Shown here piece after piece: positions 1 through 11,748 of a stretch of 64,000 bases of DNA. The notes under the pieces were generated by a model. The model was given only the letters and a program-made list of their open reading frames with translations, was not told the origin of the DNA and searched no databases. Origin of the DNA: Apricaphanius iberus (Eukaryota > Chordata > Actinopteri > Cyprinodontiformes > Aphaniidae); NCBI GenBank assembly GCA_028564705.1, contig JAPXFQ010001397.1:248001-312000 (forward strand), given 5' to 3'. Every line of letters begins with the position of its first letter. Positions within the stretch are counted from its first letter, which is position 1. The translations under genes and the position numbers were made by a program.

Positions 1-2514
1 AACAAAATACAAAAAAAAAAACTGAACAGAACCACACCAATAGTTCAGGTCCAGTAATATAAACTAAGAATTACACATTCACTACACACAAGCATGGATT
101 AATGAACACAATACTAATGTTTATGGTAAGCTCCTGGTAACAACTAACTAATGACGATAACCTCAGCTGAAGATACTGTATGTCCGTTCACAAATGTCCC
201 CACACCAATACGTGTGTGCGAGGATGCAGGTTTCCCCATGCAAATGATTGATAGCTAGTGTAAGGAACCATCAATCCGTCCTACAGGAATCGACACAGAC
301 ATGAAGGAGGCAGGAGACGTATGCGTCCAGGGTCCCAAAGAGCACAGGAGCCGCAGGCGGACCAGCGCTGGGCCGATCACCCACCAAGAGAGGAACAGAT
401 GGAAGCCCCAGGGGAACACCCACCAGCTGCAACGCTGGGGCCCGAGAGATCGCAGGGACGAGCACATGGGCTCCGCCTGAAACCGTCTACGCCAGGGCGG
501 GCCCGGAACAGGACCCGGAGGCCAGGGGATCAGGGGCACCACGCCCCCCAGCAGGGCCTTGACCAGGGACCCACCGACAGGGGTCCCCCGCCGCTAGGCA
601 GGGGGGACCCGCAGCCGACCGAAGGACAACACACGCCTCCGCCACCCCAGACCAATACCCACCGCCAACAACCCGGCCCCCCCCACACAACCACAGGCCA
701 GGGAGCCACAGTAAAAGCCACAGTGGATGTACGCCCTCCCCAGGCCGCGCCCAGCCAGCACCTGGAAATCCATATCTACCAGCTCCCGGTTCCAGATCCC
801 GCCCTACACAGAGCGCCAAGATCAGAGGTCCAGCCAATGCCAGACAGCCCCCCCCACATGAACCGACCAGGCAGCAGAACTCATGGAACCTGAGGAGGCC
901 TGGGCCCCAGGCACGGTCCCCACCGATCAAGCGGACGTCACAAACCTACTTTACAACCCCGGCACCCCCATAAGAGGTGCCCCAGTCAATCCAAGGAGGA
1001 CGCCGGCCCGAAACAGCGGCCGCCGGACACACTGGCCCACCCAGGCATGCACCAGGACTGAGCCGGGCTGCAACCAGGACCCCCAGCCGCAGGCATCGAT
1101 AACCATCGACAGGGCATGATGGAGGGGAAGAAGATGCACCAGGCCAGAGGGCAGTCAAACACCCAAACTGACAAGTAGACATAGACAGACAGAGACACTC
1201 ATACGTACCCTCCCTCTCATGCGCACACATTCTTACCAATACAGGACACACGAAAAAAGGACACTGTACACTCATTCATACACCCCATACATACTCTATA
1301 CTCCCAGGTCCATGGACAGACGCCCCAATAGAGCACCCTGCCCCTGCACCCGTGAGACGGACCCCTTGCCCACCAGGACGGAGACAAGCAGACCCAACCC
1401 TTAAGGGGCCCCGCCTCCAGCACTGAGGCACACCCACCGCCAGGCCCCTACATGTGCGTGTGTCATGTAAATGTTGCAAGTGTAAGTGTCTAAGTTCCTC
1501 AATAAAATTGGGACCCAGGCCGCCACCGGGTAGCGAAGACGGAAACTCCATCCCGCACCCCAGTGACGTGCCCATGTCCCAAGGCCTTTTGAATGGTAGC
1601 ATGAAGGAGCAGGTGGACAGAGGCAATTGGGGATGGTGAGGAATTAACTGGGGTGACACGATGCCATCGCCAGGGAGCCAGCTCCCCTGCTGACCCCAAT
1701 AGGCAACCCCGTTCGGCCTGATACACCAGGGGTGGGAGGCCCCAGCACGTCAAGTCGGGGCCCACGGCAGTGGCACCTCCGAGCTCCTAGGGGGCCCAGG
1801 CCATCCGCCGCCCCCCATCACAGGGGCAGACCTAAATCCATCCAGACTACTAACAAAACACAGGACACTAGACACCCTAGACACCCAGGGTGAGTTTAGT
1901 CAGTCCAACGGAGAGGCCGACCAACACCGGTCAAAGGGCCATAACCCAACAACCCGCAGAGTGCTTGGACCAAGACCCAGGAGCCATGTCCAGTGCCAAT
2001 ATGACCGATTGGGCCCAGAGATGCCGGCCACCTGCCGCGGCCAACTGCAGACACCCCGACGCACAGGCGCGGCAAGGGGCCATCGGGGAGCCAGCGACAA
2101 GAACCAGCCCAGGGAGATTGAAAAGGCAGCAGCGCCCGCCGACCACCGGCCGACCACCGGCCGACCACCGGCCGACCACAGCCCCCCTCCCACCGGCCAA
2201 GCCCCGGCCAGGACCACAGGCCGGGGGGCACGTCGCCCCAGAGCCCCAGGCCCAGCCCAGACCACCCCCAGAGCAGCACAGCACCAGGCCAGTAACCAGT
2301 GTCCGCCAGCACGACCCCCCCCCTAAGGTGCCGCATGCAGCCACTATGATTCACCACACAGAGCCCCAGAAGTCCCACCCAGGTTAGAGCCACGGCATCT
2401 ACTGCCCCAACCGCAAGTGGACCCAACCCCGAGGACCCCTTGCAGTCGCCACCAACCCTTAAGCTCCACATCGGCAACCGTGTCCCACAGAACAAAATCA
2501 AAGGCCCCGCCCCA
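1..2514 (-). repeat. L1-like LINE 3' UTR, G-rich on the sense strand
   Basis: This is the 3' untranslated part of the minus-strand L1-like element whose broken ORF2 lies immediately to the right. Read on minus it is strongly G-rich, with many runs of four or more G, and becomes AT-rich near the window start. There it ends in a T-rich stretch (A-rich on plus, about 1-22), so the true 3' end may lie outside the window. A second copy with the same order of blocks lies at 57897-58740, which establishes it as interspersed repeat rather than gene. Several open frames of 100-200 codons cross the region on both strands, but they are proline/arginine- or glycine/tryptophan-rich composition artefacts and are not conserved between the two copies. 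Assignment to the L1 clade follows from the adjoining coding region. Confidence 0.75.
2138..2179. repeat. 11-bp minisatellite in LINE 3' UTR
   Basis: About 3.7 head-to-tail copies of an 11-bp unit (GACCACCGGCC) with no visible mismatch until the last copy. It lies inside the G-rich LINE 3' UTR and gives a short repetitive open frame on both strands. Confidence 0.85.
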
Positions 2515-5500
2515 CTAGGTGATGGAGCTGATCAAGGGAGACCAGAAAGATTGATCAGATGTGGAGGCAGAAGCCGTTTCTAGACCAATGTATTCCAGAA
2601 GGAGATCTCTATAGTGATTAATATTCAGAGTATTTCTATTTTTCCAGTTCAAGAGTATATTTTTCTTAGCGATGCATAAGGCAATGTGAACTAATTGCAT
2701 ATACTTTGCTTGCTGGGAAATTTAGATGAAGTTACCATGGATACAAACTGTGGAAGAAGGTGTGATATTACATTTCAGACGCTTTGATAGGTCTTCACAT
2801 ATCTGGTACCAATATTTCTTGACAGTTCGGCAGAACCAAAAACCATGAATATAATTGTCTGGTAGATTGCTTGTACATTGTAAACAGGTATTAGACTGCG
2901 TAAAACCCATCTTGAACATCCGTTGGCCTGTATAGTGCACTCTATGAAGGATTTTATATTGTATTGTATGTAATCGTTTTTTTTAAATTTAAAGGTTCTT
3001 AAGGAAATCTGAGACCAGAGGTTTTGGTCAATTGAGATGGAGAAGTCCATCTCCCATTTTGAAGTAGGAAGCGCTATTGATTCATCTATATTGATTCTAT
3101 TTAATGCTTTGTATATTTTAGATAGCAGTTTGGGATGGTTAAGATTAAGAAAGTCTAAAACTTTTCCTGGAATTTGTAAATGAACTGTATTGAGCCTAAA
3201 TTCATTTTTTATAATTGATTTAATTTGTTGATATTCTAAGAATTTATTATTGTTAATTCCATATTGTGTAACCAATGTATTAAATGGGATAAAGTATTTT
3301 CCATCAAAAGTCTAGTAAGGTCTCTGTCATTTTAAGAAATTCCCACCAAGCTGTCAGAGAGGAGCTGATACTAATACTTTTAAAACATTCATTTTGTTTT
3401 ATATTTGTGCTAATAAATGGTAGATCTGAATGTTTTATCTTATTGCATACTGTCTGTTTAACATCTACCCAGCACTCATCGATATAACTGTTTTACCCAT
3501 CTTGATGTGAATTGGAGCCCGTTGGATAATAAATAATGACGAAAGTTTGGTAGTTCTAGACCTTTATCTTTGGACTTCTGTTGTGTTTTTAAGCTGATAC
3601 GTGGGGGTTTATCTTTTCAAAGAAATTTAGAAAACAGAAGAGTCCAGAGATATAAACCAATCAGGTGATGGTTTGCTTGGGATCATTGAAAATAAATAAT
3701 TGATTCTAGGCAAAACCATCATTTGTATTGTAGTTACCCTTCCAATGAGTGAAATTGGAAGGGATTTCCATCTTGCCAGATCATCTTCCACTTTGTTTAG
3801 AAGTGGGACGTAGTTCAGCTTTGATAAGTCTGCCAGTCTTGGTGAGATATGGATACCTAGACATATATAATATATATAATATTTCCCGACCAGAGTTGCA
3901 CAGCAACGGGAGAACAGTTGATTGGAAGGACTGTAGATTTTAACCAATTTATGGAATAGTCTGAAACTCTTGAATAAGATTTTATCAACTCAGTTACCGA
4001 AGAGAAAGAAGTTTGTGAATGCTGTAGAAAGAGTAGTACATCACATGCTTACGGACTAATTTTATGTTCTATTTTGTTGCATTGTATACCTTTAACATTA
4101 CTATTTTGCCTGATTGCTGCTGCTAATGGTTCAATAAAAATAGCAAAGAGGGAGGGAGAAACTGGACATCCCTGCCTGCTACCTCTCTGAAGGGAAAACC
4201 TTGATGTTTGATTATTAGTCCTAATACATGCTTTTGGTGAGCTGTATAATATTTTTAACCAGTTTACAAAATAATTACTGAACCCGAATTTATGTAAGGT
4301 TGCAAATAAAAATGTTCAATTAACTATCAAATACTTTTGATAAAATGCTCTGCATCTAAAGATAATATATTGGTTTGGACGTTTTTACAGTAGGAATAAT
4401 CTATTAACTGGTAGGAGATATAAGGTATTTTCCTGGTTTTAATAGAAGATTGATGTAGGCAGAGTTCATGTTTGGTGGTTATCGACCATTTCCCTTTGTT
4501 TCCTGTAACATTTTGTAAAATGTTGGTGCCAGAATATTCCAGAATTCTTTATAGAACTCTACTGGAAATCCATCTGGGCCTGGAGCTTTATTATTAGGCA
4601 TGGATTGGAAGGCCTCCTGGAGTTCAGACACTGTTAGCGGTGAATCCAGGGCCTTTGCTTGACTGAAAGTTCTGAATGAGTTATTTTATCCAGAAATTGT
4701 TCAATTTCATTATTTGATGTGTTTATCTGCGGTGTGTACAAAGTCTCATAAAATTCTTTGAAAGTGTTCTTTCAGGATCATATATTATATTCCCAATTTT
4801 GTCTTTGATTGCAGATATAGTTTTTTCTTTATTTTTAACTGATTAGCTAAGAAGCTACCTGATTTATTACTATGTTCAAAGTTTTATATTCGAAGTCTTT
4901 GGATTAAGAACTGCGTCCGTTTATTAATAATTTCATTTATTTCTAATTTTGCTTTCTGTATTTTGCTTAAGCTCTCTTTATCCAGGGAAGATTCTGATGA
5001 TTTGATAATTTCTTCTAATGCCTGAACATGTTTATTATCTGTTCGCTTTTTATTTGAAAAGAATGAAATTATTTTACCTCTAATCACAGCTTTCCCTTCG
5101 TCCCAGAGAGTGGATGGCGAAATACCAGGGAGATCATTAAACTCCATGTATGAAGCCCATTCTTTTTCAATATATTTAATAAATTCTCTTTCCTTAAGTT
5201 ATGATGTATATCTCTAATTTTTATATTGAATGGTTGCCATTCTATTTGCTAAATTTAAACAGGAGCGTGATCGCTGATAACTATAGGATGTATCTCAGTG
5301 TCTGAAATGTCATTCAACAGGGAGCTGCTGACTAACAAATAGTCCAATCTAGAATAAGAATGGACATTTGAGTAAAAAGTGTATTTTCTGTCATTGGGAT
5401 GAAGCGATCGCCATGCATCGCAAAGTCCATAATCACTCATGTACTGTTTAACTATATCTATGGATTGCCAGCTGCGCTGAGTCCCTGCTGTACTGAGCCC

Positions 5501-5575
5501 TTCTATTTCTTAATTTAATCCAAAGTTTAAATCGTGAGGCAACTTTCCATTATTACAGACCTGCATGTTGAAAAA
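2515..5575 (-). pseudogene. L1-like LINE ORF2 (endonuclease + reverse transcriptase), broken and 5'-truncated
   Basis: Relic of the replication protein of an L1-like non-LTR retrotransposon, which nicks DNA and reverse-transcribes its own RNA. Blocks occur in the expected order on minus. The C-terminal half of an APE-type endonuclease, with a YSRLDYLL...SDHAPV motif, is near 5255-5440. The linker is at 4884-5147. RT finger motifs (NKAPGPDGFPVEFYKEFW) are near 4530-4600. The palm (LSLDAEHF) is near 4340-4370 and SPSLFAIFIEPL near 4110-4160. The region around YLGIHISPRLADL is near 3830-3880, and the C-terminal domain runs down to about 2515. The endonuclease N-terminus and ORF1 are missing. The frame is interrupted many times. 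The catalytic YADD box near 4040-4054 reads stop-A-C-D, so the enzyme is dead. A Tc1 relic abuts the truncated 5' end. Confidence 0.88.
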
Positions 5576-5589
5576 TAAAATAAGATAAA

Positions 5590-6010
5590 GTAAAAACATC
5601 TTACAATGTCACCATAAAGCAAAAGATGAGGTATCGAGAAGTCCTTTTAGATGTCATGTCCACTGGTTCTGTGTAAAATTGTTTGCTGAAATGTCTGAGT
5701 CCACCCTCTCCATTTTGCTGTGTAGTTCTGGGCTCATCTCTTACCGTCTTCATGATCATTGATGCCCAACAAGGAGAGATCTTGCATTGTGCTTCAGACT
5801 GAGGGAGACTGATTGTAGTCTTGAACTTCTTCCATTTTCTAATAATTACACCAACAGTTGTCTTCTCACCAAGCCGCTTGCCTATTGTCCTGTATGCCTT
5901 TCCAGCCTTGTGCAGGTCTACAATTTTGTCCCTGATGTCCTTGCCAGCTTTGATTTTGGCCATTGTGGAAAGGTTGGAGTTTGAGTGTGTGGACATGTGT
6001 CTTTTATACT
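5590..6010 (-). pseudogene. Tc1/mariner transposase N-terminal relic
   Basis: The minus-strand frame starting near 5963 encodes a typical fish Tc1 transposase N-terminus. The first helix-turn-helix contains [20 protein letters not shown], followed by a GKRLGEKTT segment, RKWKKFKTT and a second DNA-binding part ending near VRDEPRTTQ. In intact relatives, of roughly 340 residues, the DDE catalytic domain follows. Here the similarity stops after about 90 residues and the frame runs into unrelated sequence, so the catalytic domain is deleted. Terminal inverted repeats could not be fixed by eye. The element lies next to the truncated end of the L1-like LINE. The family call is firm; the element boundaries are not. 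Confidence 0.85.
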
Positions 6011-6717
6011 GGTAATGAGTACAGGTGCAGTTTCTATAGGTAATGAGGTGAAGTTAATACAGGTAATAATACATATCAAATTTGTCATTGATAGAGTTAG
6101 ATTAATCTGAAGTACAATGGGGTTATTTTAAACAGACAGTTAATGATTGAAACCACTCCAATTTTAACAATTCAGCAAAGAAATGTGGCCCAAAAGTATT
6201 TCATGGCCATTTAAAAGACTTGTTTTCATGTATAACACTTTGCCAGTTTTTCCCAACAAGGCCCCCCCTCTTAGGCTCAGGGTGGTTTATCAGACCATGA
6301 ACATCCTCATCCATGAGCTTTACAAAGCGCTATCTATAGGCTTTTGGAGAATGACAAAACGTCACAGGCATAAAATATTGTTATCTTAAGGTCTTTTAAT
6401 GCTTGGAAAATGCGGTTAAAGCAATGTAAAATTCAGAAGAGTAGTAAAAGAAAATATATATCCTTGGCCAAAACTGAACACACCTAAAATCGAGGTGTAA
6501 TTTTAAGCATATTTTCAAAACAATGTCTTTAAAAAAAAATAGAAATCCATACTTTTATAGCAACTTCTTTTTCAGTGGACACATTGCCCAGTCTTGAAAC
6601 AATTTCCAGAAACACAGGAAACTCAGGACTGGGCCTAAACTTTGATTTTGTCATTTTAAAGCATGCATTCTCTGTGGTTAGAAAGAATAGTTAACAAACT
6701 TCCAAAAGGCTTTCATG

Positions 6718-6720
<3 letters not shown>
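6011..6720. other. Non-coding AT-rich DNA beside the Tc1 relic
   Basis: Probably part of the Tc1 5' flank at first, then unclassified sequence. The open frames are short and carry no motif I recognise. Confidence 0.4.

Positions 6721-6750
<30 letters not shown>
6721..6750. repeat. Poly(A) run of 30
   Basis: Uninterrupted homopolymer of 30 A. It might be the tail of a plus-strand retroposed sequence ending here or simply a slippage tract. No retrogene was recognised directly upstream. Confidence 0.95.
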
Positions 6751-6752
<2 letters not shown>

Positions 6753-6756
6753 ACTT

Positions 6757-7400
6757 TAAAATAGTGATAATGTCATGATTTTAGCTTTCGGACTCTAGTG
6801 CAGACACACAGACTACTCAGTGAGACTGGAGGTAAAGTTTGCAAAAGTAATTTATTTTCTACGGGGAACTTTGAGGACAACCACTGGAGACAACAAATGG
6901 AGGGGGGTGATCTTTCAATGGTGCTTGGCAGGAGAAAACAGAAGTTTGTGAATTCTTACTTTACCGTTGGTGCAGATTCCACTGAGGAGGAATTGGAGAG
7001 GATGTGAGCCTTGGTGCATGGAAGAGGGACCCACTCTGGGGTGTTTGTCTCCAGGAAGCAGAGTGGACAGGCAGTGGGGAACCTTGAGCTCAGCCAGATA
7101 CCTTGAGGAGGAAGCCCAGTATGCCGGGAAGGAACAGATGCCCAGGCTGCAGGCCGACAAGCAGGTCCGAGACCGCAGAGTGACTGGAGGAAAAAGGCAA
7201 GGCTCTTACGTGGAGTAAGTTGCTGACAGCAGAAAGGCAGCGGAAGCGGCTTGTTACCACACAACACGGTTTAAGCATCTGGCGTCTGCTCCAGGTTGGC
7301 ACTCTCCTTTTGAGTGCTCCTCCTCAATCAGGCTGAGTGGCACCAGCTTGAGGAGCATGATCACCAATCTGCACCCTTGGAGGGAAAACAGGTGAGGCAA
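6757..7400 (-). repeat. Possible LTR-type repeat, minus orientation
   Basis: A moderately GC-rich block stands out from its AT-rich surroundings. Read on minus it ends with an AATAAA-like signal (plus about 6848-6856) followed by a stretch resembling the 3' ends of common fish LTR repeats and an ATGACA terminus. No second copy, target duplication or coding domain is visible, so the class is an inference. Open frames of 60-100 codons on both strands show no domain. Confidence 0.35.
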
Positions 7401-7401
7401 G

Positions 7402-7419
7402 CACACACACACACACACA
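7402..7419. repeat. (CA)n microsatellite
   Basis: Nine perfect CA units. Confidence 0.95.
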
Positions 7420-7879
7420 TCCTCACAGATAATTACTATCCCAAATAAAAATGTCATCAGTACAAGTGATAGTTTACTTTATAATTTTATAAAAATAAAA
7501 CAATAAACTGAAATAATATTCTGAGAAGTATTTTCTATCCACTATAATAAAAAAAGGTAGCAGTCTGCAGTCAGGGGCACCACCTGCGGTATGTTCAGTC
7601 TATCAACGAATCAGAACCTGCTGTTAAGTGGCCGCTTGTGGAGGATGTCCGATGAAAACAAGGATATAGTCCTGCATACATCGCACCAGTCAGGTTAATT
7701 ATGGTCCTCTGACAAACATGGAAAACCCCTCCCACTTGAAAAGTGGATGGTGACCCATCATATTCACAGCCTCACCTTATAGGACGATCTTTTGTGACAT
7801 CAATGTTTGTTTTCTCGCAATGCATCGTGGTACGGGTGGCAGGAAAGAGCGTTTTTTGCCCATAATTTGATTGTTTTGC

Positions 7880-8082
7880 ATGTTTGGAGGAGGATCTAGT
7901 GGAGCAGATAATTCACTCCTGCTTTGTAGTCGATTGTACAGCCCACTTGAGGCCTGATAAAAAGCTTTTTTTCAAAAAATGAAAGAGATTACAGGCAATC
8001 AGGAGAATAAACCCGAAAGCTCATAAGAAAGTCTGGATTCCCGCAGCACCTGACAGAGTTTGTGGGGCTAATTTTATTCATG
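7880..8082 (+). pseudogene. THAP zinc-finger exon relic
   Basis: Looks like a first coding exon of a THAP-domain protein. An ATG at 7880 opens GGGSSGADNS. A +1 frameshift near 7917 then leads into CFVVDCTAHL...KKLFF, RLQAIRRINP, VWIPAAPDRVCGANF and a GT donor (CATG|GTAAGT) at 8083. THAP domains bind DNA with a C-x2/4-C...C-x2-H zinc site. The two first Cys (codons 7920 and 7935) and the third (8061) are present. The expected His is Asn (codon 8070), and an in-frame TGA sits at 7980. Three lesions (frameshift, stop, lost ligand) mark it as dead. THAP domains occur in host factors and in transposases (P element, Kolobok and others). The neighbouring SWIM-type relic favours transposon origin. 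Confidence 0.68.
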
Positions 8083-8475
8083 GTAAGTTCTTGTGATTAT
8101 TTATTTGTTATTTAGATCATGTTTATGTAAAAAAAAACGTGAGGTCTGCGTGTTTTAAAATCCTCTGCGTTATATTGTTTTTGCGTTCTGTTACAGATTT
8201 CCCAAACCGCTATCAGCATCTGATTATTCACGCTGTAGTAGCAGCTGTAAATCCTATCCTGACAGCTGCTTATAATTTACTCATCAATAAAGTTGCTACA
8301 TGACGGCATGTTTCTCTGAGACTGGATAAAATAAAGAACTGTTAAGCAGTGATATTCGGTTTTTCACCGGAGTCCAGATGCCACTGAATTACTCTAGTCG
8401 CAGGACAACTTAACTACAACAGCAACTATATTTCCATAAATAGATAAATAAGGACGATGATCAATGAGGACTTAC

Positions 8476-8737
8476 CAGCTTTGCAGTCACGTTGAGGATT
8501 TCGCCATTCTCCTTTGCAATCCCCCACAGGTAATACGAATCACGCTGTTTCTGCTTTTCTAACCTTCGCTTTTAGCACAAACACAGCTTTCTGTTTTGCG
8601 GAGATCGGCCCAACTCTCCTTGAATCAACATAATCTCAGGCCTACAGACTTTTGAAAGCCATAAACTTTTTTATGAGTGAAGGGTCAGCTTTAGGAACAG
8701 GGATAAATATCTCCCCAAAGGATTTGTGTCCAGGACA
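8476..8737 (-). pseudogene. SWIM/YqaJ-type protein exon relic
   Basis: A minus-strand exon-like stretch of about 87 codons ends at a GT donor (GCTG|GTAAGT, junction 8476/8475). It reads CPGHKSFGEIFIPVP, ...SLIKKFMAFKSL, then two in-frame stops (TAG at 8642-8644 and one more two codons on), then AVFVLKAKVRKAET and finally DCKAG. A neighbouring frame supplies YYLWGIAKENGEIL. The order 'AKVR...W.IA.K.GEIL...C.C.AG' matches the SWIM zinc-finger segment found upstream of YqaJ-type exonuclease domains in many fish and invertebrate multi-copy genes. Frames must be changed to follow the match, and the stops make it a pseudogene. The exonuclease part itself was not found. It points at the THAP exon 400 bp away. 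Confidence 0.55.
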
Positions 8738-9232
8738 CCGGAGAATTAAACTAAAATCATTCACATATCTAAACAAGGAGATTTAAACATATACTTAGTT
8801 CATTAGCAGGCACAATACCCAACTCAAGAAGCAGACTAAAAACAAAAAACGACATTGCTCTCTTACATAATTCACAAATTAAATTTGTGTGTATATGGTT
8901 CAAAAACAGCATATAATTTAAAAAGGGGAGTTTCATTAATTTCTTGTGGCGAGGGGGGGGAGTAGTAGAAGAGACCATATATATAGGAAATCATTCACAT
9001 ATCTAAAAGGAGATTTAAATTACTTTTATTTAGCTGTCAATAGAGATTTCAAGTTTCTCTCTAAAGCTCTTCCGGTTTCCAGACGTAAAAGTGGTTATGT
9101 ATCGGGTATTTTGCCAGCCAACTCTATAGCTGCCGGTCATTTTGTTTGCTATCTGCCACACAATCACTCGCGAGCTAATATTCTCTACCATTACAGAGAA
9201 GCAAGCCGTTTTACTAAGTGTTCAAACATTAA

Positions 9233-9351
9233 CTACAGGATACAAGTTAAATGTTAGGACAAATTAATACTGTATAACACCAACGCTAACATTTTATCAA
9301 CTATATATATCTATCCCAGAGGTTGAAAGCTGTTAAATAGCATAATATAGT
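9233..9351 (+). repeat. Interspersed repeat, copy 1 of a 120-bp direct pair
   Basis: Shares a long, nearly colinear block with 14758-14872, beginning CTACAGGATACAAG and continuing through ACAAATTAATACTGTATAA and a TTGAAAGCTG segment. In the second place the block follows a Tc1 relic directly, so it may be a non-coding part of that transposon family. Confidence 0.75.
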
Positions 9352-11748
9352 CCTTTTAAGCCTAGTTTAAACTTCTCCTGCAGATGTGCGGAGAAATGCA
9401 GCAACATCAACGCATGGGCTCTCTGACAGCTATGCCAAGCCAGACAGCGTAGAGACCTTTTTTTTTTTTTTTCTGTCAAACAAATGCAACAGAAAGCACA
9501 TGTCTTTGATTTTTCAACTTAAATTTAGCCCAAGATAATTTCACCAGAACAGTGATTGATGTCAATAGTAGCCAATGCATCTTTTGGGCACTAAATGCTT
9601 TATATTGCAAGGTCAGTTTTATCTGTTATGGTCTTTAGATGATTTTGAATGGTAGGAGGTGGCAACAACAAGAAAACAGACAATTGTGTTTGTTTTCATG
9701 CGTTTTTAGGGTATTCAGTGAGCTGCATTTCTTATAAAAGCTTTCCAGCTCAATCAAAACTCACTCTCTGTTGGCCATTGCCCCATGAGTGGATGTGTAT
9801 TTAAAGGCTGAAGTAAATAAACTGCTGTCGACCATAGACGTCACTGCAATGGTTTACAGACCCGCCTGAAAAGGTCTACAACCCCTGCTGTCTTGGCAGA
9901 GAACTACTTTGCATTGTTGACACACCAACGGATAAGTATAAAAGGAAAATGTCTTCTTCAATACCTGTGCGTGTGGGTTCAAACTTGCTGACGGAGAAGT
10001 ATAAACTAAGCTTTAATTTGTGTGCGCACACTTGTGGAACCAGGTAACGCACCTTTTAAACTTTTTATATTTCTCCCGGATTTTTTTAGTTTTTAATAGA
10101 AATGCTCAAGAAAAAAGTGTTTTTCTACTAATGTGTACACTTTTAAAGCCACTGAAAAACATGTATGGAAGTAATTTCCGATAGCTTTACAGTAAGAAAC
10201 CCCCCAGAACAAACCCTTTGGAGCTCTTTAAGTGAGTCACACTGTCATTCTACCTATTTGCGTCTGTTACAAGAAAAGGATTAACGTAGATACACACACG
10301 CTTAAAGCAAACATACCTTTTGTTCTGGTTGTTTACTGCACTGTGGCATGGCGTGACGTGAGATACTTCTCATTCAGTCCAGCTGCAGCAGAACTTTGGC
10401 AACCTCTGACAGACCGCAGAGATAGCTTCAATTCCTTTGCACTTCAGGTGACAGAGTTGTGAAGATTGTGACTTGCTGCTCCAGAAAGCATTTTGATATT
10501 CCCAGCGTGCTGCATGCACAAATCATCTACCATGCAGCCAGCCCATTACATACGCAGCACAGACCACACACAAGACATTGTATGTTACAATGTGCCAGTC
10601 TTTCTAAATTTGCTCCAGCTATGGTTCAGCAACAATATTCACTCAGAGGTTTGTTCCAGCTCTCTATATACCTATGATATTAGGCTTTGGTCACTGGCAG
10701 TATAGTAAGCAGTTGCTTTCAAGTATACAGTTATGTCCTACTGTGAGAAAGTAATAAAACTTTCTGTCAATGGAGCCAAAGTTGAAGTGTGTAAAGGTGT
10801 ATAACGGCATGTTAACATAACTGAAATGTAATCTGCACCTTGGTTTGCTTGGAATATAGAATATATGGGCAATGTGAAACTACATGTTTTTAGAACAAAT
10901 TCAAATTCACGCCAATTGAGTTCTGCATTTGTTTGTCTTTTAGTTTATTTTTTTTTACCTTCTTAAAGACATGATTTAAGATTTTAACATTTTTTATAAT
11001 AAAGCTTATGCAAACTTTAGCTAGTGTTGAGCTTGACAGATTACCAAGTGCAAATTACAGATGTTTTTTTTTTTTTTTTTTTTTGTGCTAAATATTGTTG
11101 AGTAATAAATTGTTGATTGTCATTTTATTTATATCAAGCAATCTACCCACAACTTGGAAGCAACAACTGTCACATCTCTTGTTGCCTGTATAGAAGATTC
11201 ACATCTATGGCATCTGGAGGGTTTTCAATTTTTTGTTCTGCTTGCTGTATGCGATGTCAAAAAAATACAGCAATTCCTTATGAGGGTACAGCCTTAAATA
11301 ATCCCTTCAGTTTCCCCACACATGAATATGAAAAGAAAAAGAAAGCAGTGTAATTGTTTGATTTTGAGGTTTTGTTTTGTTTTTAAGTTATCTCAAGGAA
11401 ATTTTCTTGAGATAACCATGACCTGGATGAATGAGAATATTCACAGGCTTGTTTTTAAGTTGTTTACTTAGATCTTTATTAAATATGTATGTTTCGAAAA
11501 ATCCTTCTTACTTCCTGTCAGACTTTCATCAACTAGAACTAGAAACCATGACAGTATTGGCCAACAACTCTGCTGCCAAACTTCTCTCTTTAACAAGTCA
11601 CCTTTTGCGCAACCTCACTCGGTCAGTTGGCTTGCTTCCTCAGCAGTTGATCATGTAACTTCTCTGCCATAACATCCCATCTATTTTCTGATCTTCTTTT
11701 ACTCATACTAAGTCGAAAGAAAAATCCCCATGCTGTACAACACAAGGC
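9352..11748. other. No gene recognised
   Basis: AT-rich DNA with T-runs at 9458-9472 and 11066-11084. A TATA-like motif at 9936-9945 precedes an ATG by only four bases and so does not look like a working promoter for it. Open frames up to 78 codons show no domain. Confidence 0.4.

Noticed and set aside
321..2501. Several open frames of 100-200 codons on both strands in the GC-rich left end
   Set aside because: Low-complexity P/R/G/W composition. They lie in the LINE 3' UTR and are not preserved in the second copy at 57897-58740.
5255..5440. Independent host exonuclease-like exon
   Set aside because: The SRLDYLL/SDHAPV motifs are the LINE APE endonuclease, colinear with the RT motifs downstream on the same strand.
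9936..10042. TATA-like motif, ATG and donor-like GTAACG suggesting a small gene
   Set aside because: The TATA motif is only four bases before the ATG, so transcription would start downstream of it. The peptide has no domain.
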